Source of the DNA: Balaenoptera acutorostrata
Lineage: Eukaryota > Chordata > Mammalia > Artiodactyla > Balaenopteridae
Assembly (NCBI RefSeq): GCF_949987535.1
Contig: NC_080072.1
Location: 53,884,356-53,948,355 of the forward strand
Direction: 5' to 3'
Length of the DNA: 64,000 bases
Part shown: piece by piece, positions 54,491 through 64,000 of the stretch
Layout: every line of letters begins with the position of its first letter
Numbering within the stretch: the stretch's first letter is position 1
Made by a program: the position numbers and the translations under genes
The notes under the pieces: generated by a model
What the model saw: the letters and a program-made list of their open reading frames with translations, nothing else
The model's database searches: none
Told to the model about the DNA's origin: nothing

Positions 54491-54811
54491 TATTTTATTT
54501 TATTTTTAATAAATTTATTTATTTTTGGCTGCATTGGGTCTTTGTTGCTGCGCGCCGGCTTTCTATAGTTGCCGTGAGCAGGGGCTACTCTTCGTTGAGG
54601 TGTGTGGGCTTCTCATTGTGGTGACTTCTCTTGTTGTGGAGCACGGGCTCTCAGCACACGGGCTTCAATAGTTGCGGCACGCAGGCTCAGTAGTTGTGGT
54701 GCATGGGCTTAGTTGCTCCATGGCATGTGGGATCTTCCCGGACCAGGGATCGAACCCATGTCCCCTGCATTGGCAGGCGGATTCTTAACAACTGTGCCAC
54801 CAGGGAAGCCC
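54491..54811 (-). mobile_element. CHR-type SINE nested in L1
   Basis: Reverse SINE; CCCATTTATTT on the left and CCCATTTGTTT on the right, interrupting continuous L1 text. Confidence 0.93.
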
Positions 54812-55068
54812 CATTTGTTTATTTTTGCTTTTATTTCCATTACTCTAGGAGACAGATCCAAAAAAATATTGCTGTGACTTATGTCAAAGAGTGTTCTATG
54901 TTTTCCTACAGGAGCTTCATAGTATCTGGTCTTACATTTAGGTCTTTAACCCATTTTGAGTTTATCTTATTAGGTCTTTAATCCATTTTGAGGTGTTAGA
55001 GAATGTTCTAATTTCAGCCTTTTACATGTAGGTGTCCAGTTTTTCCCCAATTTAAAGGCAAGGAAATT

Positions 55069-55181
55069 TTTTTTAACATCTTTATTGGAGTATAATTGCT
55101 TTACAATGGTGTGTTAGTTTCTGCTTTGTAACAAAGTGAATCAGCTATACATATACATATATCCCCATATCTCCTCCCTCT
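55069..55181 (-). mobile_element. 113-bp L1 3' end with 14-bp TSD
   Basis: AACATCTTTATTGGAGTATA to ATATCTCCTCCCTC, bounded by AAGGCAAGGAAATT at 55055-55068 and 55182-55195. Confidence 0.96.
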
Positions 55182-55790
55182 AAGGCAAGGAAATTGAATT
55201 TCAGAGATGTGAAATGACTTGCCCACAGACATGGCTAGGAGATGGCAGCATCTTTGAGTGGTCCACTATACCCCAGCAGAGAAGGGACCATTCATATGTT
55301 CACATAACGTATCTTTAAGGAGCACCTGCTATGTTCTGGATGTAACAACATCCTTGTGAAGCCTACAGATCAGCACTCCATACTCAGGAAGAAAATAAAG
55401 GAGACCCTCGGACCCTTTGAATGAAGGAGTTCTACAGAGCCAGAAGGAACTTATTTCGGTCAAATCAGAGGCCGTTCTGTCAGACACACACTCTAAAGAG
55501 TGTCCAAGGAGAAATGCCCGAAAGAAGAAGGTAGGCAAATGGGTAGACACAGATCTAATGTTGAGGGCGGAGAATCTTGAGATTGAGAAGACTCAAAGGC
55601 ATGAGGAGAGCTGGGCATGACTTGTTGGTGTTATCCTCTTCTAAATCTGCAGTTATGAACATTTATTTGCTGATTAAGCAAACCTGAGCAGTTATTCTGT
55701 GCCAAGCCTCCAGTGGACTCTGGAGACAGAGATAAACAAATAATGAGACCCTTCAAATGAGCTCATAGTCTAGAGAGACCATTATAGAAA
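55182..55790. other. intergenic: MIR fragment then unique
   Basis: 55190-55250 is MIR-like (GTGAAATGACTTGCCCACAG). 55300-55780 has no recognised element; a 67-codon frame at 55417-55620 has no known similarity. Confidence 0.5.
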
Positions 55791-56270
55791 CACTGCCCAC
55801 ACTGTATAAAGGGAAAGGGACAGGTAAACCTCTTTGGAAACAGGTCAGGCATAGTTTCACAAAGTAGGTAGCATCTGAGTTGAGCTTTGAAGCATCATCA
55901 CAAAATGGAGGTGGAGAAAGAAGGGAAATACATTGCAGGAAGAGGGCCAGCGTACACAAGCCCAGGAGACTTGCAAGTCAGTCTGATACAGCTGGTAGAT
56001 TAGTACAATTAGTATGGCTGGAGTAAAAGCTGTAACAGGAGAGGCTGCAGGAGGCAGGATATAAAGGCCTTGAGTGGCAAGATGGGGAGTTGCCAGAAGT
56101 TAAGGAAAGTCACTCTGGTATCCGTGTAGAGGGACTGGCAGGCACCAGACTAGAGGCAGGGAGAGCAGTAAAGAGGCAGTGGTCGTCTAGGTAAAAGGCA
56201 AAGATACTTACAGTGGCTGCAGGGTGAGAGAAGGAGAAAGGCTCAGTATTTTAGAGATGGAATGAACAAG
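55790..56270. repeat. ancient interspersed repeat, family not assigned
   Basis: Similar in kind to 15960-16500: CTGAGTTGAGCTTTGAAGCA, TAGTATGGCTGGAGTAAAAG and ATAAAGGCCTTGAGTGGCAA. Confidence 0.5.
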
Positions 56271-56815
56271 ACAAACTGATTTGGACAGTGAGGTTCCAAG
56301 GACCCTTAAGCTGGATTCAAGGGCCTGCCATCAGAACTGGGGGTGGGGAGTTAAAAGGTCACAACTTTTAACAAGGGGAAAGCAAGAAGAGAATCTACAA
56401 CAGGAGTAGAGAAAGCAAACAGCAATCATACTCTTTCCTGCAGAGACAGTGTTTTGTTTGTAATCTTCGAGCCAACTCTTCTCTTGCCCCAGCTGGCTGC
56501 CCCATCAGCGGCCAGAGTCAACACATTCTCAGTCTGGGTCCTGGGCTCAGAAAGTTATGTAAACTCAAGAGGCTCCGATATTCCTAGAGCTGGCTTCCTC
56601 TCCCAGCAGTTTGCTAGAAACCCTAGCCTGTAGCCAGGTGAAACCTTGGAACCTGAGACTAGTCAAGTGGCTGGCCTCTTACGGGTGGATGGAGGGAACA
56701 GTTAACTGGGTAGTTAGCTGAGCAATGGGGGGAGAAAGTTTTTTCCTGATGATCAATGATGATACCGCATATCAATGGCTAATCAAATGTAAACTTAGAA
56801 TAATTGACACAATAC
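56271..56815. other. intergenic unique stretch
   Basis: No gene or repeat recognised. Confidence 0.5.
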
Positions 56816-56970
56816 AGTATGTGCCATTTACAGAGCACATTTACAGCCTTTTGAGACCTCACAACTCTGTGGAGTGGGTAAGGCAGACAGATTAGCAATG
56901 CCACCCTACAGATGAGGAAATGAGAGCTCTGGTAAGGAAAGTGATTTGCCCAAGGTCACACAACAGCTCC
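56815..56970 (-). repeat. MIR element
   Basis: ACAGATGAGGAAATGAGAGC and GATTTGCCCAAGGTCACACA. Confidence 0.88.
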
Positions 56971-56984
56971 CCCTTTCTCCCTGC

Positions 56985-57556
56985 CCCCAGCTCCTGGGAA
57001 CCTCTATTTTACTTTCTGTCTCTGTGAGTTTGTCTATTCGAGGTACCTTACATAGGTGGAATCATACAATAATTGTTCTTCTGTGTCTGGTTTATTTCAC
57101 TTAGCATAATGTTTTCAAGATCCATCCGTGTTAAATCATGTATCAAAATTTCATTCCTCTTTGTGGCTGAATAGTATTCCATCGCATGTACATGCCACAT
57201 TTTGTTTATCCATTCATCTGCTGTTATACCTACTTGGGTTGTTTCCACCTTTTGGCTATTGTGAATAATGCTGCTGTGAGCATGGGTGTATAAATATTTA
57301 TTTTGAAGTCCCTGCTCTCAGTTCTTTTGGGTATATACCTAGGAGAGGTATTACTGGGTTCTTATGGTATTTCCATGTTTAACTTTTTGAGGAACTGACA
57401 AACCATTTTCCACAGCAGCTGCAACATCAGCAATGCATGAGGGTTCCAATTTCTCCACATCCTCTCTAACACTTAGTATTTTTCCTTTTTAAAAAAAAAA
57501 AAAAATTATAGCCATACTACTAAGTGTGAAGTGGTACTTCATTGTGATTCTGTAGT
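56985..57556 (-). mobile_element. old L1 3' part
   Basis: GTGGCTGAATAGTATTCCAT and GGGTATATACCTAGGAGAGG in reverse L1 order. Confidence 0.85.
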
Positions 57557-58203
57557 TTTTGTATTCCAAGACAGCTAGATGCGGGAGAGAGTGCGTGGGG
57601 TGACCCCGGGCAGAGCCCCCATAGAGGGCTCTGGAATTAGGAATGTGGGCTGATGCTGGCTGGCCCAGGCACTGGAGGCTGGCCCTGCCTGTCCCCAGGC
57701 CCACAACCCCAAGAGCCAGAGGGACTCAGGGAACTGATAGAGAGGATGGCTTTCCCTGGCCTCAAGCACCAGAGGACTAACAGGCTCAGTGGCAACCAGA
57801 GAAAGAATTGACTGAGCAGAGGCAGCAGGATAGATTGCCTTGCTCCTCCAGGATGAGCCCACTGACAATTCCTATTTCCTTTTTTGTTGCAAGAGGGTTA
57901 AAAATAGAAATTCCAGAACTCTAGAACCTGGAGAGCATTGTGGGAATTTCTAGGCTGATGGCATCCCCTAGGGGACAATGTGTAATTTTTAAAAGAATAT
58001 TTAATATAATTTTTGATATGGTAAGGGGGAAAAAAATCTGTTTTCTGAAACAGATTAAAGAACACAGAGTTAGAGAAAATCTCTCCTGAATGATGTGTCT
58101 GAATTTTCAAGACTAAAGAAATTTTTAGATTTATCAGAAGGGTATGGATTTTTTGAGTTTTTTAATACACTTGTGAGTTAGGGAGATAAGCTCCCACATC
58201 TCC

Positions 58204-58205
<2 letters not shown>
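57557..58205. other. GC-richer unique segment
   Basis: 57580-57870 is richer in GC than its surroundings and has a 97-codon minus-strand frame. No splice-bounded exon or known protein was recognised. Confidence 0.5.

Positions 58206-58241
<36 letters not shown>
58206..58241. repeat. (CA)n microsatellite
   Basis: About 18 uninterrupted CA units. Confidence 0.95.
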
Positions 58242-58244
<3 letters not shown>

Positions 58245-58249
58245 CTCCT

Positions 58250-58470
58250 TATTGTTCAAGGCCTAAATCAAGTGTCACATGAGCCCATCATACCAGAGAT
58301 GTAGTGATACCCCTTCCGGACATGTAACATGTTGCATGTCCCCTTTCCACTAGTATCATCATTGTGTGGGTTTTCTTCTCTGGGAGCTCTTCAAGGATAG
58401 ACAGTCAGAGTCATCGTCTCCAGCCCCAGCAAAGGGCCAGGCACAGAGGCAACATCAGTAAAGCTTAGTT
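58250..58470 (+). repeat. L2 3' region
   Basis: AAATCAAGTGTCACATGAGC, CAAAGGGCCAGGCACAGAGG and a TTGAATGAATGAG end. Confidence 0.8.
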
Positions 58471-58579
58471 GAATGAATGAGTGACAGCCACACATGAAAT
58501 CTGTGCCCATGAAAACACCATCAGGGGTTGGTTGATTCCATCATCTGCCCACTGTGCTCCTGTTCCAAGAAGCGGACAG

Positions 58580-58700
58580 GCATGGGTCTCTGAGCCCAGA
58601 AATCTGCCTTCTAGTCTTGGCTCTGCCACTGACACACTGTTTAACTACGGACAAGTCACTTCACCTTTCTGGGCCAGGGAAAGTAACTGCCACCCTCTGG
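58580..58700 (+). repeat. MIR element
   Basis: GGCTCTGCCACTGACACACT and GACAAGTCACTTCACCTTTC. Confidence 0.85.
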
Positions 58701-59130
58701 TCCCATAAGATGATAAGCAGTTGGACAGGAGGCATGATGGTCATTATTTTAGTTATGCCCCATCTCAAAAATGTGGTGAGAGAGACAGTAGTTATCTATG
58801 GGGAGCCATCTGATCCATGCCCTTAAATCCTTAACCAAAAAGACACCTAATTCCTTTGAGATTATATTTGATTTCACCATGGGCTACCCATTTAAAATGC
58901 AAATATGCCCCTGGCAGGGACAGAAGGACCCTGTCACTCAGACCTTAGGGGGAGCAGGCCTATCAAGCATTTGATGGGAAGGGTCACATGATGAAGAAAG
59001 GGAATAAAAGAGGATGGGGCAGAGGGGAAGAAGAGAAAGAGGCAGGCTCTACTTCCTAAGGGGGAGAAAGTTGTGGGGATCCCAACATGAGGAAGGAGAG
59101 GTTAGAAGTAGCTGATGGCGGGAGACCTCC
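58701..59130. other. intergenic unique stretch
   Basis: Nothing recognised. Confidence 0.5.
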
Positions 59131-59275
59131 CTAGCTCCAAATCTGGCTCTGCTTCTAGCAGAGGTCTTTTCTTTGAGCCTCCTTTCCTCTCTTGCCAAAA
59201 GGGATGATAACTGTTGTGAATAAGATAAGGGAGATAAAATAGCCGGCACAGAGTAGGCATAAATGTTTGTCTCCT
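59130..59275 (+). repeat. MIR element
   Basis: CTTTGAGCCTCCTTTCCTCT and GGCACAGAGTAGGCATAAAT. Confidence 0.65.
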
Positions 59276-60069
59276 CCCCCAGCCCTTAGCTGATTTCATT
59301 TTTCTGAGTATACAGCAGTCTGCAGGCAAATGTCCCTCTGTCCCCACCTCACCGCCTCTCCTTTGGCTTCTCCCAGCTTGAGCAACCAAGGCCCCCGAAC
59401 AGGGGACTCTTTGAGTGGTTCCATGAAAGGGCAGTTTGTGCTGGCTCCTCTTGGCATTGCTGGACAAGGGCCCCCCAGAATCAACACCCTCTCACTTCCT
59501 CCTTCCAGACAGCTCTCCCTGCCCCCTTGTGCGTGAATGGGGGACAGTTGAGGTGGCAGCTGCTCCCCGCCCTCTACAGGCACATTCTCACTCTTTCTGT
59601 GTTCCTGGGGTCCCAGTGTGGAAGCCCTCTCATCCCACTCCAGCCATAGGGTTCTCCCCTTTCTCCCAACTCCTGTGATCCTTAGGGTGAGCAGCCCACA
59701 GCTTTCTATTTGATTATATATAATTCTCTATACTTATATTTGGGCATGTGCTAATTTTGCCTTAAGGGCAGTGAGCAGACCTCCTCATTTTATTGGAATC
59801 TCATGGGGCACCAAGCATGGGGCTGGTCACACATAGGTGTTCTCTTTATATCTGTGGAATTGAGGTGATTTGTTCGTGTATTCAGTAGCTACATCTGACA
59901 GGGCTCTTAGCCATTAGGCATTAGAGGCACAAAGGATAGATCTTTTCAATGCCTGGGAAAAGGCTGGAGACTCCTTTCAAAAATTGTTGGCTCCAAAAGA
60001 CATAATTGCTAATGGGAGCAAAGCAACCACAGCAAAATAACATGTAATTCAGACAACAGAGGGCTAGTT
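59276..60069. other. intergenic unique or L2-like
   Basis: 59280-59690 is GC-richer with overlapping frames on both strands and no known similarity. 59750-59870 has weak L2-like words. Confidence 0.45.
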
Positions 60070-60088
60070 AAGATCTTTAGAGACAGAC

Positions 60089-63063
60089 ATTCTTTTTGAT
60101 GGCTGAGTAATATTATATTGTATATATATACCACATCTTCTTTATCCATTCATCTGCTGATGGACATTTAGGTTGCTTCCATGTCTTGGCTATTGTAAAT
60201 AGTGCTGCAGTGAATGTTGGGGTGCATGTATCTTTTCGAATTAGAGTTTTCTCTGGATATATGCCCAGGAGTAGGATCACTGGATCATATGGTAACTCTA
60301 TTTTTAGTTTTTTAAGGAACCTCCGTAGTGGCTGCACAAATTTACATTCCTACCAACAGTTTAGGAGGGTTCCTTTTTCCCCACACCCTCTCCAGCATTT
60401 ATTATTTGTAGACTTTTTTATGATGGCCATTCTGACTGGTGTGAGGTGATACTTCGTTGTACTTTTGATTTGCATTTTTCTAATAGTTAGCCATGTTGAG
60501 CATCTTTTCCTGTGCCTGTTGGCCATCTGTATGTCTTCTTTGGAGAAACGTCTATTTAGATCTTCTGCCCATTTTTTGATTGGGTTGTTTGGGTTTTTTT
60601 GATACTGAGCTGTATGAGCTGTTTGTATATTTTGGAAATTAATCCTTTGTCAGTCTCATCATTTGCAAATATTTTCTCCCATTCATTCCATAGATTATCT
60701 TTTGTTTTGTGTATGGTTTCCTTTGCTATGCAAAAGCTTGTAAGTTTGATTATGTCCCATTTGTTTTTATTTCTATTGCCTTGGGAAACTGGCCTAAGAA
60801 AACATTGGTATGATTTATGTCAGAGAATTTTTTGCCTACGATCTCTTCTAGGAGTTTTATGGTGTCATATCTTATGTTTAAGTCTTTAAGCCATTTTGAG
60901 TTTATTTTTGTATATGGTGTTAGGGACTGTTCTAATTTCATTCTTTTACATGTAGCTGTCCAATTTTCCCAGCACCACTTATCGAAGAGACTGTCTTTTC
61001 TCCATTGTATATTCTTGCCTCCTTTGTCGTAGATTAATTGACCATAAGTGAGTGGGTTTATTTCTGGGCTCTCTATGCTTTTCCATTGATCTATATGTCT
61101 GTTTTTGTGCCAGTACCATACTGTTTTGATTACTGTAGCTTTGTAGTACAGTCTGAAGTCAGGGAGCCTGATTCCTCGAGCTCCAGTTTTCTTTCTCAAT
61201 ATCACTTTGGCTATTCAGAGACATCTTTGTTTCCATACAAATTAAAAATTTTTTGTTCTAATTCTCTGAAAAATGCCATTGGTAATTTGATAGGGATTGT
61301 GTTGAATCTGTAGATTGCCTTGGGTAGTATTGTCATTTTAACAATATTGATTCTTCCAATCCAAGAACATGGTATATCTTTCCATCTGATTGTGTCGTCT
61401 TCAGTTTCTTTCATCAGCATTTTACAGTTTTCAGAGTATAGGTCTTTTGCCTCCTTACGTAGGTTTATTCCTAGGTATTTTATTCTTTCTGATGTGATGG
61501 TAAATGGGATTGTTTCCTTAATTTCTCCTTCTGGTATTTCATTGTTAGTGTATGGAAATGCAACAGATTTCTGTGTGTTAATTTTTCTGCAACTTTACCA
61601 AATTCATTGATGAGCTCTAGTAGTTTTCTGGTAGTGTCTTTAGGATTTTCTGTGTATAGTATCATGTCATCTGCAAACAGTGACAGTTTTACTTCTTCTT
61701 TTCCAATTTGGATTCCTTTTATTTCTTTTTCTTCTCTGATTGCTGTGGCTAGGACTTCCAAAACTATGTTAAATAAAAGTGGTGAGAATGGGCATCCTTG
61801 TCTTGTTCCTGATCTTAGAGGAAATGCTTTCAGCTTTTCACCATTGAGTATGATGTTAGCTGTGGGTTTGTCATATATGGCCTTTATTATGTTGAGGTGT
61901 GTTCTTTCTGTGCCCACTTTCTGGAGAGTTTTTACCATAAATGGATGTTCAACTTTATCAGAAGCTCTTTCTGCAGCTATTGAGATGATCATATGGTTTT
62001 TATTCTTCAGTTTGTTAATGTGGTGTATCACACTGATTGATTTGCGGATATTGAAAAATCCTTGCATCCTGGGATGAAGCCCACTTGATCGTGGTGTGTG
62101 ATCCTTTTAATGTATTGTTGGAGTTGGTTTGCTAGCATTTCATTGAGGTTTTTTGCATTGATGTTCATCAGTGATACTGGCCTGTAATTTTCCTTTTTTT
62201 GTGATATCTTTGTCTGGTTGTTTGTTTTTAGTATCTTTTTATTTATTTTTATTTATTTTTTAACATCTTTATTGGAGTATAATTGTTTTAAAATGGTGTG
62301 TTAGTTTCTGCTTTGTAACAAAGTGAATCAGCTATACATATACATATATCCCCATATCTCCTCCCTCTTGCATCTCCCTCCCACTCTTTGGTTTTGATAT
62401 CAGGGTGATGGTGGCCTCATAGAATGAGTTCAGAAGTGTTCCTTCCTCTGCAACGCTTTGGAATAGTTTCAGAAGGATAGGTGTTAACTCTTCTCTAAAC
62501 GTTTGGTAGAATTCACCTGTGAAGCCATCATCTGGTCCTGGACTTTGGTTTGTTGGGAGTTTTAAAATTACTGATTCAGTTTCAGTACTGGTACTGCTAA
62601 TTGGTCTGTTCATATTTTCTGTTTCTTTCTAGGTCCATAGATGGACCTAAAGATTATCATACTAAGTGAAGTAAGCCAGACAAAGACAAATATCACATGA
62701 TATTGCTTATATGTGGAATCTAAAAAAATGATATAAGTGATGAACTTATTTACAAAATAGAAACAGACTCAGACATAGAAAACAAGCTTATGGTTACCAA
62801 AGGGGAAAGGGGAGGAGGGATAAATTAGGAATTTGGGATTAACACATCTACACTACTATATATAAAATAGATAACCAACAAGAACCTACTGTATAGCGCA
62901 GGGAACTATACTCAATATCTTGTAATAATCTATAAGGGAAAAGAATCTGAAAAAGAATATATATATATATATACATATATACTGTATGTGAATCACTTCA
63001 CTGTACACATGAAATTAACACAACATTGTAAATCAACTATACTTCAATTTAAAAAAAAAAAAA
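60089..63063 (+). mobile_element. twin-primed L1, 5' part inverted, 19-bp TSD
   Basis: The right part (about 62639-63063) is + strand L1 3' end with poly(A). The left part (60089-62632) is ORF2 in reverse, running from the C-terminal end into the reverse transcriptase region; the minus-strand frame at 61480-62067 keeps the FADDM catalytic motif. Flanks AAGATCTTTAGAGACAGAC (60070-60088) and AAGATCTTCAGAGGCAGAC (63064-63082) differ at two positions. The inversion and stops make it inactive. Confidence 0.93.
62236..62386 (-). mobile_element. 151-bp L1 3' end nested in the twin-primed L1
   Basis: AACATCTTTATTGGAGTATA to CTCCCTCCCACTC interrupts ORF2. TTTGTTTTTAGTATC (62221) and TTTGGTTTTGATATC (62387) are the diverged TSD. 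Confidence 0.9.
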
Positions 63064-63082
63064 AAGATCTTCAGAGGCAGAC

Positions 63083-63290
63083 CTGTATTCGAATCCTGCC
63101 TCTGCCACTTTATAGCTATGTAACCTCAGGCAAGTTACACATTCTCTGCCTCAGTTTCCCTCATCTATAAAATGGAGATAATAGTACCCATTCATCATGA
63201 GGACTGAAGGAGACAAGTACACCTCAGTTCTTAGCACAGTGCCTGGCCAGTGGTAAACAGTCAGTATGTTACTAATGACAATGATAATAG
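63083..63290 (+). repeat. MIR element
   Basis: CTGCCTCTGCCACTTTATAG, CTCAGGCAAGTTACACATTC and CAGTTTCCCTCATCTATAAA. Confidence 0.9.
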
Positions 63291-63379
63291 TCATTAACAT
63301 AAAGAATTTTCCCTGTAGTGAATCTTGTGAGAGATACTGAGTGCAACACCAGGAACCCAGGTTGGAGAAAGCCGTTAGA

Positions 63380-63910
63380 AAAACAGTTGAAGAAGCATGC
63401 AAGAAAGAAACAAAATTATAAACTAGCTATGTACCAAGCCACCATCAGTCCTATTTAGAAATAGCTACCTACTAAGCACTTTTGGGGCCCCACAGACACA
63501 CCACTTTCCCTGAACTGCTCTCACCTGCCTGAAGACATATGCTCCAAAAGGAACTCAATTGTTAGAAATCCCCCCCTCAAGAGTTTCACCAACCAAGGAA
63601 GACTGACCCTTACCACAGGAGAAGAGACTACAAGTGGACACCACACCTAGATAAACTGTCACCATTACATCTCGCACCTATGGGCTGTACTCTAAGGGCC
63701 CATTTATCATTCCTAAAAATCTTTCCCTATTAAGATGGTATTTCATCCCAAGTTCTAAGCCACCTCGGGGAGTTATTCATTTTCCTCTGGGTATCTCCCA
63801 TGTATACATGATATATACATGTCACTAAGCTTGTGGGTTTCCTTTTGTTAATATGTCTTTTATTACACAGGTTTCAGCTAAGAACTCAGAAGGGTAGGGG
63901 GAAAGTACTT
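63380..63910 (+). repeat. possible solo LTR of an endogenous retrovirus
   Basis: The end CCTTTTGTTAATATGTCTTT, then TTCAGCTAAGAACTCAGAAG and GGTAGGGGGAAAG, resembles the U5/3' end of mammalian ERV1-type LTRs. No internal retroviral genes are in view. Borders are uncertain. Confidence 0.4.
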
Positions 63911-64000
63911 TTTCTTCCCTACATGACAGTAATTTAGTAAGAGGGTTTCCAGAGTCCTGATGCACTCAGCGGAAATACTGGGCATGTGACCAGGTGCTCA

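Larger units (their letters stand above)
53281..55044 (-). mobile_element. 5'-truncated L1 with nested SINE and microsatellite
   Basis: Reverse L1 from AAGTATAGTTGATTTACAGC through ORF2 text (GCCCAGGAGTGGGATCGCTG) to ATGTAGGTGTCCAGTTTTTC. The frames at 53754-54462 are decayed ORF2. Confidence 0.93.

Noticed and set aside
61480..62067. 195-codon minus-strand frame with an FADDM motif
   Set aside because: Remnant of L1 ORF2 inside an inverted, truncated, interrupted insertion; not a gene.
51590..64000. Exons of the expected neighbour P4HA3
   Set aside because: Searched the minus strand for its C-terminal coding words (WVANKW, EYGQEF) and found none.

Overview
This is a mammalian nuclear window, almost certainly from a whale or dolphin. 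It carries about 20 CHR-type tRNA(Glu)-derived SINEs and many 5'-truncated L1 copies. I see no primate Alu, rodent B1, pig PRE1, BovB or Bov-tA. That combination fits Cetacea, with hippo less likely.

One protein-coding gene is visible, on the + strand: PPME1, protein phosphatase methylesterase 1. Eleven coding exons were read (12666-12759, 13477-13569, 23323-23380, 23830-23881, 30087-30241, 31131-31221, 35563-35628, 41178-41301, 47161-47290, 48193-48237, 50360-50378). Every junction keeps frame, and together they give residues 35-337 plus the last residues of a protein of about 386 aa. Exon 1 lies upstream of the window, so 1-12665 is intron 1. Two short exons (about 133 coding bases, including the catalytic His) are absent and should lie in or beside a 200-N assembly gap at 49672-49871. 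The 3'UTR runs from 50379 to about 51580 and ends at an AATAAA at 51560.

The intron between exons 2 and 3 is a minor-spliceosome AT-AC intron: 5' ATATCCTTT, a TTTAAC branch motif and a 3' AC. It also carries a CHR SINE.

Layout: 1-12665 is intron 1, with SINEs, L1 pieces, MIR, L2 and MER5-like elements. 12666-50378 is the PPME1 body, with introns full of SINE and L1 insertions, many with clear target-site duplications (TSDs). 50379-51580 is a repeat-poor 3'UTR. 51590-64000 is intergenic and repeat-rich; no exon of another gene was found. The clearest structures there are a 3 kb twin-primed (internally inverted) L1 at 60089-63063 with a 19-bp TSD and a smaller L1 nested inside it, and a possible solo LTR near the right edge.

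No new biological system is evident. The most informative points are the AT-AC intron, the exons lost in the gap, the inverted L1 pair flanking exons 6-8, and the well-preserved retrotransposition structures.
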